DNA of 64,000 nt from Gordionus sp. m RMFG-2023 (taxonomy: Eukaryota; Nematomorpha; Gordioida; Chordodea; Parachordodidae). Positions within the stretch are counted from its first letter, which is position 1. Each line of letters opens with the position of its first letter. The stretch covers positions 31,535,561 to 31,599,560 of the forward strand of contig NC_088775.1 in NCBI RefSeq assembly GCF_954871325.1. Reading direction: 5' to 3'. The notes below the pieces were generated by a model that saw only the letters and a program-made list of their open reading frames with translations, was not told the origin of the DNA and searched no databases. The position numbers were made by a program, and so were the translations under genes. Below are positions 1 to 14,400 of this stretch, piece by piece.

Positions 1-235
1 TTTATATTTTCAGGTCCGGCCCGGATTCTTTTAAAATAAATTACATTCAAATATTCGATTTATAAATATACAGCACGGCCCTGGTATATTTAAAAAAATA
101 TTATTAAACCCTGCCCGGGTATTAAAAGATTTTTTTGGCCTAGCCCGACCCAGGTATATTTAAGAAAATTAAAATACGGCCCTACCCATGTACCCGGGCC
201 TAGGGTCGGGCAGGGCCTGCACGTATCTGATATTA
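1..235. mobile_element. Terminal part of a CCCGGGCC-rich, hAT-like non-autonomous element
   Basis: Repeated GC-rich words (gcccggcccgg, gcccgggta, gggtcgggcagggcc) separated by A/T tracts. This is the same style as the elements at 15351-16134 and 45993-46442, and it ends in gcagggcctgcacg. The left part lies outside the window. Placement in hAT rests on a relative at 29729-30450 that keeps a transposase remnant. Confidence 0.45.
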
Positions 236-243
236 TTTAATTT

Positions 244-1685
244 TGTTGCTGTAAACATTTCTAAATAAATCAAGCGCGTTCAACGTTCATTGGCAAAAAT
301 CGAACGCGTTCACATTCACGTTTAGAAAAAAGAAACGCGTTCACGTTCGTTCAAAATTTTATGATAAATTTTTTTTAGAATTAAATTTAAAATAAATAAA
401 TGTCTTATATTTTTTAACACAATATATTAGACATGTTAAAAAATGATAGTTTTATTTTGATTATATAATTATAAATACAATATAATATAGGGAATAAAAA
501 AAAAATTTTTTTATAAAAAATTTTTCTTAACAATTGTTTTAAAAATTTTCATCTGATAGACAGGAAAGCTTGGCAGTTAATATGACATTAGTTAAACTAA
601 AAACGCGTTCTACAGGGGCAGATGAGGGGCGGTATTATACTTAATAAACAACTCTTTTAACGTGGGTAAAAACATTTATTGTTTTGCCCTTTGCTTCAAA
701 AAATTGAGATAAGTTATCTTCCTCTAACCCATCCACTACTACCTCGTCAAAAAAAGGATGTCTCGAAATTACCTGTTCTTGCATTATCATTTCTAGGGTT
801 TTCAATGCATTTTTCCAATAACGCTATAAGTTTATTTTTTATAGGTTCGTTCTGTTGAAGTTTAATCCATGGCCATTGAAAGCTTAAATAGTGGGTGTAT
901 AATTGCAGAAAGAACTTATTAATCTTCATATATATGTTCATATCTTTTAAAAAACAAAATATATGTATAATTGATTTGTTAGCGATAGGTTTAATACCTT
1001 TTATTAATCCCATTTAATACTTCATCTATCAATGTGACCATATTTTAGGCCACTAATTTTTTTTAATTTTAAAATAACTATCGTTATCATGGCCGTCAAG
1101 TAGTCCAAATGCATTTTTTCATCAAATTTAAGATTTTGCTTGGTTATATTATATAAAATAATTAATATTAGAATCAAATGTCGTTTAAAATTGAAACTTG
1201 AAGATTTTGAAACTGATATAATACTTTTTGGGCACATTTTATATTTGGTAAGTATTGAATTAGTTCCTTCAATATAGGATGTTACTGTAAAATATTTATC
1301 ATATTTGGGCTATTGTGTTAATTCATCTGATTTTGAATTTTCAGAATCAGATGATGATGATGATAGTGAAATAATAATATCCATGCTTATGCTAATCTAT
1401 TAAATTAAAATATAAACAATAATATCCAAATTAATAAACTATAATAATGGCGTGTTAACAAAATTGAAATGTGAATAAGGAAAAACATTTGATTATAAAA
1501 TATAAGACTTTTTACTTAAAAAATTCGGATTTATATTAAATTTTTCAAATAAATAAAAATTAGGTGTTTTTAAAATTGAACGAACGTTAAATTCGAACGC
1601 GTTCATCATAAAAAAGGAATGTGTTTCAAAGTTCGTCAAAAATAAAAGGAACGCCGTTCATTGAACGCGTTCGTTTACAACACTA
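244..1685 (-). mobile_element. hAT-superfamily element (ZBED-like), decayed
   Basis: Terminal repeats TGTTGCTGTAAAC and (reverse complement of the right end) TAGTGTTGTAAAC, flanked by the 8-bp duplication TTTAATTT at 236-243 and 1686-1693. Inside both ends the palindrome GAACGCGTTC recurs. Minus-strand remnants include an acidic SSSSDSEN stretch, then [11 protein letters not shown] and [20 protein letters not shown], which follows the BED-finger pattern of ZBED/hAT transposases. The coding region is internally deleted and interrupted, so the copy is dead. Confidence 0.75.
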
Positions 1686-2180
1686 TTTAATTTATATCTT
1701 TAAAAATATTCATGACATTTTGTTGAAATGTTTACAGAGTATACAAAAAAAAGGAAAATAATAAATTATTGTAGTCATAATCAAATCGAGTGATGCGTTT
1801 TAAAAAAGAAACTTATATCTTTAAGAGGGCTTTCTAGCTAGCTTTCCCCCCATAAATTTTGATCACATTTCATTTTTTTGAATCATTTGATATATTTTAA
1901 AAAAATTCGATTTTCCTGCAGAGTTAAAATAAACAGCTGGAAATTGCGATTAGAAAGTAAGCTAGGGCGGCCTCTAATAAGACTGCGAATTTTAAAAATG
2001 TATTTACTACTTTATGGTATATATGAAAACTCATGTTACGTTTTACTTATCTTTGGTATCCTAACGAATAACTAAAATATGGTGACCGCTGATTTCAAAA
2101 ATATCCTATTTCAAAGGCATTAGTTGAGTGTATGGTATTAATGGTGTTTTAGATTTACCAATCTTTAAATAAAAAATTAG

Positions 2181-2435
2181 ACGAGATCCAAGTTGAGACC
2201 ATCGATTCCACAAAGTCTAATCTTCCCTCTAACATATCACCCGAGAAACCCGTCGAGGAAGTCATAGCCCTCATGATGGAATCGAGACCCGAGTTCGTTT
2301 GCTTTTGGCTCGGGCTGAGCCGCATAGGCCTTAAGACAGCCCTCATCAACAATCACTTAAAGGGTGACGCTCTGACTTTCAGTTTAAAGGCACTGCCCAT
2401 CAAAGCCCTCGTTTACGGGGTAGAATTCGAGGACG
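2181..2435 (+). CDS. FATP exon A (first visible exon)
   Basis: Reads [18 protein letters not shown] and then a stretch like the family's ALINxxLxxDALxxxL, ending VYGVEFED at donor G|gtaagg. The acceptor is aaaattag before 2181, leaving two bases of a split codon. The first 28 or so residues ([18 protein letters not shown] and on) do not resemble the family's usual sequence before the [11 protein letters not shown] block, so either the acceptor is mis-chosen or this part is lineage-specific. The minus-strand ORF across it is a shadow. Confidence 0.85.
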
Positions 2436-5400
2436 GTAAGGGACACTCAGATAATTTATCTGTTTTTATTTTATAAATTAATCATATTCTAGTTCCAGAG
2501 AAAGTGAGTGATAGTTCTAGAGGATTTGAAATATAAAATTATAGTGCTGTAAACGTTACATAAAAAAAACGCGATACTCGTTACGTCAAAAAGAACGCGT
2601 TACCTTTACTCGCTACCTTGTGAAAAAAGGAACGCGAGTTATTCGTATAAAATAACGCTTTACTTGAATAAATATTATATACAAAAATTTTAATATAAAT
2701 TAAATTTTACAAAAATAATATATTACAAGATGAGATCTTTTTATAATAATTTTTTTTTCTTATATATAATATAAATAAAATCAAAAATTATATATTATAA
2801 GATAAGATATTTTTATAGTAATTTTTTATTTATTTTTAACAATTGATTTTCAAAATTTTGGTTAAACAAGAGAGTGCTCAAGACATTTTTCGCCATGCCC
2901 ACACGTTCAATAGCGCAGAGGATGGGAGGGTTGTATTTTATTTAATAAATATGAATTTTAATTGGGGGAATTTATTAAAAATTTAAGAATAATCCTTATT
3001 TTAAGTTTAGTCTGCGTTTTCTTTGTAAAGATATTTTCTCAAACTGGAAATAAGTTCAAGCTTTCTATTTTCGTTGACCTATAATCTTATCCAGGGCTGA
3101 TCTAATTTAAATAGCGAGTGAATAATTGCTGATATATATTCATCTTTTTAGATGTGTTCGAATCTATTGAAAATAAATATAATCAAAATATAAGTAGTAA
3201 ACAATATTTCAATTGAAATTATTTTATGTTTTAATATTATAATAGTTATCGTGGGAGTGAAATATCCCAAATGTTCTAAAATCGAAAGAGCCATAGCAAC
3301 AGGTTCCACATATAAAATCATATATCATATTTTTTAATTAACACTAACCATACAATTATTTATGAACGATTTGTCATTATCTGAAGATCTCTGCAATTTG
3401 GATTCATCACAAGATTCGTCAAATTGGCTTTTCTCCTTAATGAGACTATTAATTTTACGGAGTTATAGAAAGAGTTCCATCTTGTTATAACCGGTTTAGT
3501 TAGATATTTTCCCGTTTTTTTTCTTCACAGTTTCGAGACTGCCCATGATTATTCCTGAATCGAGGAAATATTTGAGTTGGATAGACTATATATATATACC
3601 ATTATTTTTTTTTATTGTCATAAAAAATGTTTCATATTGGGGTCAAAGCAGGTTAAATCATTTTCATCTGAAGAAATATTACAATAATATTATTTATAAA
3701 ATAAATTATAATATTAGAGAATAAGAATATAAATTAACATATCTTGATTGATTCAATATTAATTAGATGAACAATATTGACTGAAAATTTAAAATAAAAA
3801 TGAAGGAATTTGGTGGTTAATCTGACTTAAAAACTCGGCTTAAATTATTTATAAAATTTAATAAATAAGTAAAAATAATTTTACAATACAGTAAATATGT
3901 TTTTTTCCATATCTTTTAAGAAAAAATTTATAGCAAGTAACGTTTTGCGTTTCCGTCAAATAAACGTGTTACTCGTTACCTCTAGAAGAAGGTAACCAAT
4001 GACGTTTCTTTTTTTACAAAAAACACCGTTAGTAACTACTCTACTTTTTTGATGTTACTTTACAGCACCATAAAATTATGATTTTAAGATATTGGAAGCT
4101 CATTAAAAGCCCCTCGGTCTTTTGAGAATCCCTAGATCTTCTGAGAACTAGTTAAGCATGCTTTATTTCATGAGTATATTTCACTTGGATTAAATTACTA
4201 TGCTGTAGGCCTATTCAAAAACGATCGAATACCAAATCATTATTTGATTCTTATTCGATTTTGAATAGGCATGCTACGCGGTAATTTATTATGAGAATTT
4301 TATTTTAATGAGAGAGGTGTATAAAAATTAGATGCCGTTTTTTTATTTATTATTTCCAACCTGTTTCTAGAAGGAGTAGGGGGAGGGTAGGAAATATATT
4401 TTATCTGTTTTTGTTAAAATATTATTTATTCCAATTCTTTATTATATTAAATATATGAATTGAATGATCGAACCATTAAAATGAATGAAAATGGATGCCT
4501 ATATAAAACATATGGAGTGCTGTTAGGAGCCTTCTTGGTCCATACTGATTTACTTTTATCTCAAAATCAAATCAACGCAAGAATAAATCAAATAATTTTT
4601 TATTTTAAATCGAACGAAAATTGTATTTTATTATAATCCTTTATTATATATATCTTTGAAAAAACAATTTAGATTAATACAAAGTATACTTTAGGAGTAT
4701 AAAGACACAAAATCAATTTAAACCAATTATTTAACGTATATTAACCAATAAAATAGATAATTACGGGGAAGTAAATAATGGCTTAGTAAGTATCAGTTGA
4801 ACACCTCAACATACCCCTCCTATTACCAAAGAAATTATCTCTTTCCTAAAATTTGACTCCTTTATTTAATGGATGTCGTTCACTCTTCCTAATTTTGTTT
4901 CCTTTCTTTCTGACCAACTTCGTTTTATCTATCAACATTTGAGCCCAAAGTTCATATACCTTTGCCTCAACAGCTTATTGTTCCTTTTTGGTTGCTCAAC
5001 CATCTTCTTTTTGTTCTTAAAGAGGATGAAATATCGCTTAGCTAGTTTTAGTTTGGTCTTTTTGCTCTTGCTTGGTTCACTTAAGCGTTTATACTGGTCC
5101 ACTATTCCTTCCAACTTAGCCGCAAATTGAACGTCCAAACGAGGGAAGAGCTTATGGCGAATCTGGTCCTCATTATCTTGAGAAGAGGCGGCTCTTAAGC
5201 CTTGCGAGATCACTGGATGAAGTTGCTTGATTTTGTCAATGTGATGTGTGTCTTCTTCTAAACGATTCAGTCTTTCTTTCAGTTTCAGGCCTTTTAATTC
5301 TGTTTTGTAGTAGTCGAACTTTAATTTTTTTTTCATATCAATCATCCTAGAATTCTTTTAGAATTCATCGATATCAAGCTAATACTGCCACTGTTACTGA

Positions 5401-8400
5401 TTCTTTGAGGTGATCGCCTTTGGCTTCCATAGCATCTAATAGCCCTTCATTATTTATTTCTCCTCCCCAGCTAGCATCGTGAGGCTTAGAGTGTTTGCTT
5501 TATCATACTTGCTACCTTCTACTAGCATCGCGGGGTGCTTTTGAATCGTCTACCTTGCTTTGCCCTTGGTTGACAGCAACTAGCTCTTCAAAATTTTTAC
5601 ATTTATTTTAAAAATTTAAATCAAAATGAAGCTTTAATCGTTGCGCCTATAATGATAATTAATATATTTACCAACCTTATAACTAATTTTTTTAACCTAT
5701 TCAATTTTTTATTAGGGAGCAATTTATTCTTTATAATTAGAAATTATATAATTTATTTTTAATCTATATTTCTCTTCAATTAAGCCGTCAAAGAAATTCA
5801 GTCCTCTATCGATCCGTCGATCAAATTACTCAAAGTCGGTTACGGCGTCCCACCGAATAAGACCTCTTCCACTTCGGAAAATATCGACAGAAAATTTGAT
5901 TTCGGTCGGGAACTCCCCCAGGAGGCCATTTACAAGGCCAAAAACAGACATGGTAAAACATTTCAGTTATTCGTTCTTTCACCATCATATTATTTTAATA
6001 TTCGTTCATTCGCCCATAATTTAACTTGTATATAGTAACAAATCTTTAGATATAACACAAAATCAGAGTCATTAAAAGATACTTTTAAATGGATCTAGAT
6101 ACAGATACATCGTTTAAAAACGTATTTAGGCAAAAATAGATATAATTTTTATCATACTTATAAGGCCTATTCAAAAATAAATCGAATAATTACGAATACG
6201 AATAATAAATTATTTGTTTTATCTGAATACGAATAATCATTTATTCGATTCGAATAAAACGAATTATTTATAATATTTAATAAATTGTTTAATAAATCTA
6301 ACATTTGTCATTTCTATTGTTGACCTGCCAATCGGATAGGTGATGTGTTTGTGTTTATAAAAATTCTAGCACAAATTTAAAAATTTCTAAAGTGAAAATT
6401 TTTATTTGCCACATTTTTTGAATCTCACGAAAAGTTTATTTTTTGAATCTCATAATAAATTATATTAAAAATTACACAAACCAGAGGTACATAAAAATAT
6501 ATTACATTTCTACAATAATTATTGTTAGCTAGCCTAATTATGTTAGAGGAGAATGCTTCTGATGAAATTATGCTTGATGTTGTAGATGAGAAAATTTCCT
6601 CACAAAAGAGAGCAATCATATGGGATCAATATCAAATCTTTAAAGATAGTGAAAAGGCTGCTTGCAATCATTGCAAGAGTATTATAAAATGTAAAGGCAA
6701 AACAACATCTCCTCTTATTAATCATTATAATAGGTTTCATTCACACCTTAGTAAAAAAAAATAATAAAATTGACATTTTTTTAAAGTCTACACCAAATTC
6801 TTCAAAAAAAATTAATTTTAAGGATAATTTATTAAAATTATTTATAAATCATAATATTCCTTTTAAAATTATTAATTCTAATGATTTTAAAAATTTTATA
6901 AGTGATCTTGATTGTTCTGTAAAATCAATATGCTCCAATACTCTTAAATTGCACATGTATAATACATTTGCAGAAAAAGAACAATGGTAAAGAAAACAAT
7001 ATCTAAAAATAAAAGTCAGATTAATTTTTCATCTGACATTTGGACTAGCCCAACACAGGTTCCTTTTTTATGGCTAACAGCCCATTTTATTGATTATTAT
7101 TTTAAAATAAATAATATAATTTTGGATGTCAGTCCAATAAATGAAACACATTCAGGTGAAAATATATTTAACCTTTGTCAAAATAATTAAAAATTATAAT
7201 TTAGAGAATAAATTTTTTTATATAACTTTAGATAATGCAACTAATAATAAAACATTTATTGATACATCTTATCCCTTAATAAAAATAGGGCACATCCGAT
7301 GCTTTGCCCATGTAATTAATTTAATTTCCAAAGAAATTTAAAAAATGTTAGACCCTTCAATTCTAAAACTAAGAAACATTATTAGAATGATTCGTAATTC
7401 CCCTCAAAAATTAAATTTATTAAAAAATATATGTAGTTCCCTACATTCTCCCCTAAATTTTTTAAAACCAAAATTGGATTGTGAAATAAGGTGGAATAGC
7501 ACCTATCAAATGATTGAAAGGGGCTTATTGTTAAAGCCTGCTATAACAAAATTAGTTAATGAAGTAATAACTAACATTAAAATTCTTCAAGAAAAACAAA
7601 TATCAGAGGTAAACTAAAATTTATAAATAGGTAAATAATACTTTATAAACATAACATACAGGAGGAATGGGACCATCTTGTAAAAATTAAATCTATCCTA
7701 TTGCCTTTGTATGAGACTACAAATATGGTTTGTGGGGAAAATTATCCTACTTATAATTTGGTTATACCCTATTATATTCTAATTCTTAACAACTTAAAAA
7801 ATAAGAAACCTTGTTTCCATAAATCCTTTAACAATAGTTTCAAAGTAGCATGTGATAAATTGTTGGGCTATTATAATTTAACTGCCGATGATGCAATAAT
7901 AACCACAATATTAGATCCCAGGCTTTAAGTAGAATATTTTAAATCAATATCTGTTGATTATGATATTGATATATCCAAGTTAATGGACAAATTTAAAGAG
8001 ATTTACAATAGATATATAGATATTTGATTTACCCCCATTTAAATATGATTTTATTTTATGAGCCCTTAATTATAACTGTCAAACAAATAAGGATAAAATT
8101 CAACAAAACAGGCTAGACATTGTTTTAAACAAAATAATATTCAACTGTGTGAAATAGATTTTTATCTTAGTGAACCAAGAGCAAAGAGTGATACTGACCC
8201 GTTAATGTGGTGGAAGGCAAATGCATATCGGATCCCCATACTCTCGAAAATGGCAAGGGATTATCTATCTATACAAGGAACATCAACTGCTTGTGAAAGG
8301 CTTTTCTCAGAACTAACACTATTCGATTCGAATTCGTTTTTGAATGGGCCTAATACTTATATATATGGCATATTTTTATTTTTACATAATACCCGATTAT

Positions 8401-11400
8401 CTATACTCTTTATATATTTTTTTTATATGAATAATTCATATCAGAAATCCTGTTTTACATCTACACTTCCGGCACTACTGGCATGCCCAAGGCCGCCATG
8501 GTTTCCCATGTCAAGTAGGCATAATTTATCTCAATGGATTATATGTACCAAATTTAAATATAATTTAAAGTGGTCATGTAGAATCCACCTCTAAGAATAG
8601 TAGACACTTTCGGAGTGCACTTAGTTTTACGCTAATTCGAATCTCGCGATCTATAAATATTACGGGCAGCTAAATCTTACCATTTATTCGATTTTCCCGT
8701 CTTTTTATTATAATCCTTTCTTTCTCTGCAATAACATACCAAGGAGAATGGGAAGCATTATAATATCGATTAACTTAATTTATATATTAATTCAAAAAAA
8801 TAGGTATTTTTACCTGACATACTTAGTGAGCCGCACACTGAAGATACGGAAGGAAGACGTCATTTACACTCCTCTGCCGTTGTACCATACCGCGGGTGGA
8901 ATAATAGGTTTGTTTTATGAAATTGAGTTTTCGGGATTTATATTGGTTGTTAATCTTTTCAATCTTTATTGGGGTCATTTCTCAACAGAACGGTTTTATT
9001 TATTTGGGCAGCTTGGAAAAATTTAAACAAAATCAAGCTCTTTTTTAAAAATATGTTCATCAATTTGCCTGAGTTTCAAATCTATGTTAGGGCAAATTTT
9101 TACCGATTTTGTTATTGACTAGCAGTATATTGACTAGAGGTAGTCTATAGATAAATGTTCCGCGGGTGTAATAATAGGTGTTTTATGAAATTTAGGATTT
9201 ATATTGTTGGTTAATATTTTCAATCTTTATTTCAAAAACTCAGAATATCAGTTAGTTCATTTTAAAAATAAAATAAGTTTGGAGTGTGTAACTGGGGTCA
9301 TTTCCCAACAGAACAGTTTTATTTATTTGGGCAATTTGAGAAAATTTAAACAAAATCCTCTTTTTAAAAAAATATGTTATATATTATATATAACGCACTT
9401 TAATATAATTAATAATTGAAGAAAATCTCCTTATATATCCTACTAATAATACGAATAATTCTTGTTATTTGTAATGCTAAGATGAATGTTTATTTAAATA
9501 CCTGAATGATTTATTGTCAGAAAATTGGCCACTGAAAATGAGTTTCTATTGACTCGCACGAAATTTGCCATCTCAAAAATATCCTCCCCCCCCCCCCTTT
9601 AAAAAAATATAAAATATTTTTCCTAAATATTAAAAAATATTATCAAGTAAGAATTAAAAAAATACACTTTTCCAAAAAAGATGCACGTCTTTGAACAAAT
9701 TATATGTCTCCAAGGATACAATATGATATTTTTTTTTTACTAATATAAAAACCAGAGACCTGTTGAAGTCAAAATTATAAGTCAGGGCGGAATAAAAAAA
9801 AAATTATATTTAAGATCTTGACCGGGCTCAAAAATATAAAACTTGAGTTTATTCCTTTTTTTAAAACAAATCAGGGCTGGTCTCCTTATTTAAAATAATT
9901 TTGACTTTATTTCATAAAAAAATTTAACGGGAAATTGAAAATTGTAGGCAGTCAATGAATGTTAAACGATTCTTTTTATGTTCTCGTCGATTAATTGATA
10001 TAATTTAAATCTGCCTCTGGGTTTATAATCTTCGATACAGGCCCAGGTTTTTTAAAAATTTATCATTTTACGGCTCACTCAGGGCTCGACTTTGGGGGGG
10101 GGGGAAGACCTGCTGGTTTCTAATCAAAATTGATGGCTTAAAAAATTAGGCAAGTTGGGAATCCCATTCTAAATTCCTCATTGTTTTATTTTTCCAATAT
10201 ATTTTGTGTTTTATTACATATAATTGATCCTTTTATACCAACTCAGCATACATACTACATTGTACCAATTTGGTTTGACCTACTCCGATTTGGTATCTTA
10301 TCTTTTATGAGCCCATAAATGAATATTTGAATCCCACAATTATGGAAACCCGATTTTATTTCTCTTATCTTGGTTTAATAGCGTGTTTTTATGTACCTTT
10401 TTTTCCAGGTGAATATTTAGATGGAATACGACGCACAATGGATTGAGATCTAGAATTCTCTTGTTAATAAATCCCTATATATATTTTTTTATAACATTTT
10501 TTATAAACAATACATCTATATAGGTGTCGGTCAAAGCTTGTTATTGGGAAGCACGGTAGTGATAAAGAAGAAGTTTTCGGCAACCTCTTTCTGGGACGAC
10601 TGCATCAAATATAATTGCACGGTTGGTTTAATATTTATATATATATAATCTATATTTTTTCTACTTTACCCAAAAAGTGTTCATGATAATTTAGAGCTTT
10701 TTTGTTTACATTAAAGAATGTAATTGGAAGGATGCGTATATTTATGCAAAGATGAATGAGGAGTCTTGTGGCGCACATGCGAATTGCATGCATATAATCA
10801 TAAATGCTGCTCATTTTATGATTTATACGTTTTAATTGATAAAGATTTTTTTTAAGGTTAATTTCTAGCTTATTCATCTTATTTTTTATATAAAATATTT
10901 GGTTCATTTTTAAAAAAATGTGTGAATAGAATAAATAAATTATGTAAATACTTATGGTAGATTTTGTAAAAGTAAATTTATAAAAGGATTCTGCAAGATT
11001 AAATTCATTTATAAAACAGAGATGAAATTTTAAAATAAATATATGGAAAGAATATATATATGTAAATATGATAGGTGTTATAAATATAAAGCGATAGGAT
11101 TTGCAATATTAAATCAAAAGGAAAACATCTAGCTGAAGTTCTAAAATTTGTGATAATAAAGAATAAATATATGTATATAGTTTTTGTAAAAGTAACCCTA
11201 AAGGATTCATCAAAATTAAATCAATTTAAAAAAATTATCAAGCTGGATTATGTGTCTTTCTTTAGGCATAAGATAAAGGTTAAAAAGTTAACTAATATAT
11301 TCATGTGCTTATTAGTTGAATAGAAATAGAATTCGGCAATATATTTATATTTAAAACAAAAAAGATAAATAATTTTAGTGGGTTGTAAGAACCTAATCCT

Positions 11401-14400
11401 ATCGTTTGAGAGGCAAATGAAAATTTCAAAATGTTATTTTCATTAAATTGTTTAATTCTATCTAAACTATGTAGCCTAAATGCAGTCAGAGTTAATGTGT
11501 ATATATATTTATATATGTATTTATTAAAACAGATTAAGGTTCGACTTATCCAAATGATAGTATATAATTAGATATTTATTTTTATCTGAAACATGCAGAG
11601 CTACTAGGTGGCTTAACCAAGATTTTCTCATAGGGGGGAGGGGGGTTAAATTTTTTGGGAGCATCGACCCCCCAAACCTTCCATTTTTTAGAAACACTCA
11701 ATTGCTTATATCTTAGACTATGCTAAAATTATTTTAAATATTTATATAACAAAATTTTAGACATTATTTCATTATAGATTTTATTTATTATATAAAAATA
11801 CTTTAGCATAAATAGCATTCTTTTATTTAATCATGTATTTATTTTTGTTTTAAAATGTAGATATTTTATACAGATTATAATATTAAAAATTTTATTGTAT
11901 AAAAACTCTATTTAAAAAAAATGTAATTTAACCATTACATAAAATATAAGTAATTCTTATGAAAATAATGGTATTTAAAAAAATATGACGATAATATCAA
12001 AATATAAATAATACACTGTACTTTGATTAAAAATAGTATTAATTGCATAAATTTTAAGAGTTAATACAACAATTCTATAATTGTTATAACTAAGAATTCA
12101 TTTTACGAAAAATTTTGATTATAAATATTATATATTAAAACAAATATAATCATATTGCAAATTTTTGATTTGAATTTATATAGAGAGGTCTACTTTTCTC
12201 TAATATTTTGCCAATTCATCTAGAATGATCTCCTTATAAATATTTAATAGGGCTTATCCATTTAAACGTTTTTCACCGGTGGTATTTCTTAAATATATTT
12301 TTAACCTTAGTTAAAAAAGATCTTTCATTAGTGTAGTTACTAATTGGTAAAGCTACTAAAATAATTAATAATGTTTTGATATTAGGCAGGGAATCAAAAG
12401 TGCAATTACACATGGAATGGGCCAGCAGAGCATTTTATGGTTGAAAGGATACTTATTCTGGCAAAATTTTATACCAAAATCCGACATCACAAAGTAACTT
12501 ATATGAGCCTACTAAATCATCAGCGTAAAACTCTGAGATTTTCTTAATATCTTTTCATGTTTCAAGTGTAATCAACAGTTTAAACTCAACCGGCAAATAA
12601 AAGCTTTTAAAAATAAAATTATGACTAATAAATCATTCCTTTAATTGAAATAAAAATGTTTATTTTTAAAAAATCCTCAATCATAGATGCATTAATATTT
12701 GAGCGATTGGATTGCCTAGAAACTATTCTAGGTTTAAAAATTTCAATCCCAAACATATTAGCAATTTCCTTTACTTTCTCATATATTTCATGTAATTTTT
12801 CATCTATATTATCTGATATTTGTTAATATTTCAATATCCTATGCACTATTTATAACCTCCCTTAAATCCAAATAAATTTTTTATAGCATTTTGCTAAAAT
12901 CATATGTAAAATTAAATAAAAAATGAACACATTAAATTAAAAATTGTATCTAATATTAAGGTTTTTACTTTAGGTAATGCAATATTAAACGCTTTATTAA
13001 GATAGGATTAAATATTTTATTTATTGTCATATAATTGGGAATATAAACAATTTGTTTTTAAAAAAAGTTGAATATGTCAAGAGTTATAGCTTAAACAAAA
13101 TTATGATTTTGATTCATGGATATAACACATATCGGTCAAAATTTGGAATGCCCCTTTTAGCTCTAATAATGAACTGAAACCTTTTAGGCATTTTCTCGAA
13201 CAATGCCTGGCAGTACAGTGTTTGGATACTTCATTTTCCAAAACATTTTTATTGGAATGCTTTATTTGCTGTGCGTACTACATTATTACAAATATTCTCA
13301 AAATCCAATGCAAACTTAGACCAGTGGCCAAAAACAAATTTTAATTATTCTATAAAGGTCCAATCTTTATATTTCTTTGCGAAATAGTATCGTTTCTTTG
13401 GTTAACTCTTAATGGAAATATTTTTTTCTTGGCCTATCATTAAACTAAAAATATACAGTTTGGTATAAAAATTAAAAGCACATAAAATTTACCGAAAGAA
13501 TGAATTATTTTGTTGCTGGTGGAGGTAGGTAAAGTCTTTTTTGTATTTTCTTCTAATTTTTGAATCAAATGAACAAAATTTGATCCCCGATTTTCCCTGA
13601 TAATTTATTGTAAACTACGTATATGCCTGTATGTTGTCACATTTTGACTCCTTATGGTCAATGCGAGCAGATTTAGTGGGATCAATTAACTTATTAATAT
13701 CTCTGATCGTTTCTCTGCTTAAGTGTAGTTTTTCGACTATGGCTAAATTATTAATTCCTTCTACATGTAAATCAATAATTTTCTCTTACTCATCAAAGAT
13801 CGGGTACACTAATTCCTAGCGGTTGTCCATTTAAAAAATCTCAAATTGGAACTGAATAATCAAGAATTCAGCTGCACTATATATAAAAAACTTAATATAC
13901 TTTTTTTTCTTTTTCATATAGATGGAGCAAATGCCAACCGATGTAAACAGTTTAATAATGTTGTAATTGCAATCCTTAACTTAAAATTTTAAATTCAATC
14001 AAATATGGGCTTTCCCACTCTTCTAATCTATTTACTGACTACATGTTTATGGAATTACACAAATTCATTAAATACAAGAAAAATTATTGATATGATTTCT
14101 CATCTATGTATACGAATTCCTCTCCAATACTAACAAATTGCAATAAATAGACCCCAGAATTTAAAAATCGCGAAATATTCACCTGATTCATCAAACTATG
14201 TCTTCGTACCAATCATCAACTCGTTTCTTGTTACATTTGGTGATTTGTAAAAGAGCTTGGTTCATTTGCAATTCCACGGGGCAAATTTAAATTCAAATGG
14301 TGAAAAATTAAAGTTTAAATATGTTTTTACAGATATTTTAAAAGCAGATGATCTTACCTTCACTCTGACATTTGTTATTACATTTAAAACAATGACTAAA

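Noticed and set aside
2155-2352. 65-codon minus ORF
   Set aside because: Shadow of FATP exon A.
8205-8594. 129-codon plus-strand ORF running from the hAT C terminus over FATP exon C
   Set aside because: Only its start ([11 protein letters not shown] region) is hAT coding sequence. Beyond 8352 it crosses intron and reads exon C in the wrong frame, so it is not a fusion gene.
13631-13819. 62-codon plus-strand ORF
   Set aside because: The opposite strand carries the Tc1/mariner N-terminal relic; this frame is its shadow.
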